From an uncultured Lachnospiraceae bacterium (GTDB taxonomy: Bacteria > Bacillota > Clostridia > Lachnospirales > Lachnospiraceae), in NCBI GenBank assembly GCA_945788595.1, contig CALZMS010000049.1:1-6827 (forward strand): a DNA stretch of 6,827 nucleotides. Direction: 5' to 3'. This document shows positions 6,091-6,827 of the stretch, in pieces; within the stretch, counting starts at the first letter, position 1; every line of letters begins with the position of its first letter. The notes under the pieces were generated by a model, which was given only the letters and a program-made list of their open reading frames with translations, was not told the origin of the DNA and made no database searches. Position numbers and translations under genes: made by a program.

Positions 6091-6316
6091 TATGAACAAT
6101 TATGTGATGTGTTTTTCTCCTATTGTACTATACGTGCGATTTTATTAAAATAACTCATAAAAAGAGATAATTTTACAAATATCAAGAAAAACTCTGGATG
6201 ATGTGTCAGTGTAAATTGGAAATCATGGAAAACCAGAGCGCAAAAGATATCATTTTTTATTCAAAATAAAGAAAGCAGTACCTGGAGGAGTCATTTTGGA
6301 TTTTTTATCAGGGGTC

Positions 6317-6344
6317 TTCTCAAAAACGGTCAACGGGATATAAT
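6317..6344 (+). promoter_or_regulatory. Candidate promoter of the TetR-family gene
   Basis: There is a perfect -10, TATAAT (6339-6344), with a poor -35 TTCTCA (6317-6322) at 16 nt spacing. The predicted start is near 6351, about 38 nt before the ATG. The weak -35 would suit a low-level, regulated gene. Confidence 0.5.
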
Positions 6345-6370
6345 AAAAGTAAGGATTGACCGAAGCGGTC
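6327..6370 (+). promoter_or_regulatory. Three CGGTC half-sites around the TetR-gene promoter, putative operator
   Basis: CGGTCAA (6327-6333) and its exact inverse TTGACCG (6356-6362) flank the -10. The second copy also pairs with CGGTC (6366-6370), giving the compact palindrome GACCG-AAG-CGGTC (6358-6370) between the predicted transcript start and the ribosome binding site. TetR proteins usually bind such inverted repeats near their own start, so autoregulation is plausible but inferred. Confidence 0.5.
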
Positions 6371-6388
6371 TACGAAAGGAGGCACCGC

Positions 6389-6827
6389 ATGAACGATAAG
6401 TTTTTTGCCCTGCCGCAGGAAAAACAGTACACGATCATCAATGCCGGTTTTCGGATATTTGCGCAGAATTCCTATAAAAAGAGTCCTGTCCGGGAAATCG
6501 CGGAGGCGGCGGGAATCAGCAAATCCCTGCTGTTCCATTATTTTCATAATAAAAAGGATCTGTATCTGTTTCTGTGGGAATACGCAGCAAAGATGACTCT
6601 GGAATATATAGAGAAATACGAGTGCTATGATCAGGCGGATGTGTTTGAGATGATGTACCGCGGTCTGCAGGCCAAGGCAGCGCTGATGCGGCAGTATCCG
6701 GAAATGGCCATGTTTGTGATGAAAGCTTATTATGAAAAAGATCTCGACGTAACCGCGGAGATTCAGGAAAGCATCAAGAAACATAGCGATTATAAAAGTC
6801 AGGCAAGGCTGTTAAAACTTGATCCGA
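6389..6827 (+). CDS. TetR/AcrR-family transcriptional regulator (3' end cut by window)
   Basis: The frame is open from the ATG to the window end (146 codons visible; TetR proteins are typically about 190-210 residues). The N-terminal DNA-binding domain is complete: helix 1 QEKQYTIINAGFRIFAQNSY, then the HTH SPVREIAEAAGISKSLLFHYFHNKKDLY (about 32-59) with the family's usual G-[IV]-S-K-...-HYF-x-x-K-x-x-L signature. The remainder, about 60-146, is the start of the helical ligand/dimer domain, including FEMMYRGLQAKAALMRQYPE, and carries no specific ligand clue. The start is supported by AAAGGAGG (6375-6382) 6 nt upstream. It is divergent from the sigma gene. TetR regulators often control an adjacent transporter or enzyme, which would lie beyond the right edge. 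The ligand is unknown. Confidence 0.9.
   Translation, partial: MNDKFFALPQEKQYTIINAGFRIFAQNSYKKSPVREIAEAAGISKSLLFHYFHNKKDLYLFLWEYAAKMTLEYIEKYECYDQADVFEMMYRGLQAKAALMRQYPEMAMFVMKAYYEKDLDVTAEIQESIKKHSDYKSQARLLKLDP

Larger units (their letters stand above)
6042..6388. other. Divergent intergenic region between the sigma and TetR genes
   Basis: This 347-nt AT-rich gap carries the control regions of two divergent genes. On the sigma side are the ribosome binding site, the leader hairpin (6061-6090) and two overlapping - strand -10-like hexamers, TATAGT (6132-6127) and TACAAT (6127-6122), neither with a convincing -35. On the TetR side are a promoter (6317-6344) and operator-like repeats (6327-6370). 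The middle (about 6135-6285) shows only a weak CTCTGG/CCAGAG inverted repeat (6192-6197/6233-6238) with a long loop; I see no RNA gene. Confidence 0.6.

Noticed and set aside
6192..6238. CTCTGG...CCAGAG inverted repeat in the sigma-TetR gap as an RNA element
   Set aside because: The six-bp arms are 35 nt apart with no stable interior; no known RNA family is recognisable.
6320..6784. 154-codon - strand frame over the TetR gene
   Set aside because: The + strand carries a complete TetR DNA-binding domain with a strong ribosome binding site.

Overview
The window looks like a Clostridia chromosome segment, most likely Lachnospiraceae. The evidence is strong AAGGAG-type ribosome binding sites, moderate GC content, a short clostridial-type ThiC, an OGG1-type glycosylase, and an ECF sigma factor paired with a DUF4179-like membrane protein. 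This placement is inferred from protein character; no taxonomic marker gene is present. Both ends are cut, inside thiC on the left and inside a TetR-family regulator on the right.

Layout, left to right. (1) Positions 2-2103, + strand: thiC (thiamine pyrimidine synthesis, lacking only its first residues), then 23 nt later an 8-oxoguanine DNA glycosylase, closed by a hairpin terminator. (2) Positions 2219-3817, + strand: a compact, visibly more AT-rich toxin-antitoxin module. It has a near-consensus promoter, a perfect 24-bp palindrome on the -10/start-site region, an MqsR-like toxin gene with a TTG start, an antitoxin joining an MqsA-like Cys motif, an HTH and a Panacea/DUF4065 domain, and a strong terminator that can work in both directions. 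(3) Positions 3923-4226, - strand: a 71-residue membrane protein with its own promoter. (4) Positions 4373-6041, - strand: an ECF sigma factor gene overlapping by 11 nt a single-pass membrane protein that is probably its anti-sigma factor or sensor. (5) Positions 6042-6388: a divergent intergenic region. (6) From 6389, + strand: a TetR-family regulator with candidate operator half-sites around its promoter.

The most interesting region is the toxin-antitoxin module. The toxin frame appears broken near its 3' end: after residue ~127 the family-like C-terminus (HFAEKAFTAEMFPYRKN) continues in the +1 frame and stops at a TAA merging into the antitoxin's Shine-Dalgarno sequence. The local sequence fits loss of one copy of a tandem TCATT repeat (5 bp). 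This suggests a recently inactivated or truncated toxin beside an intact antitoxin and an intact operator. How the genes would work together is inferred: the antitoxin would neutralise the toxin through its Panacea domain and repress the operon at the palindrome. The sigma/anti-sigma pair and the TetR gene are separate, probably self-regulating units.
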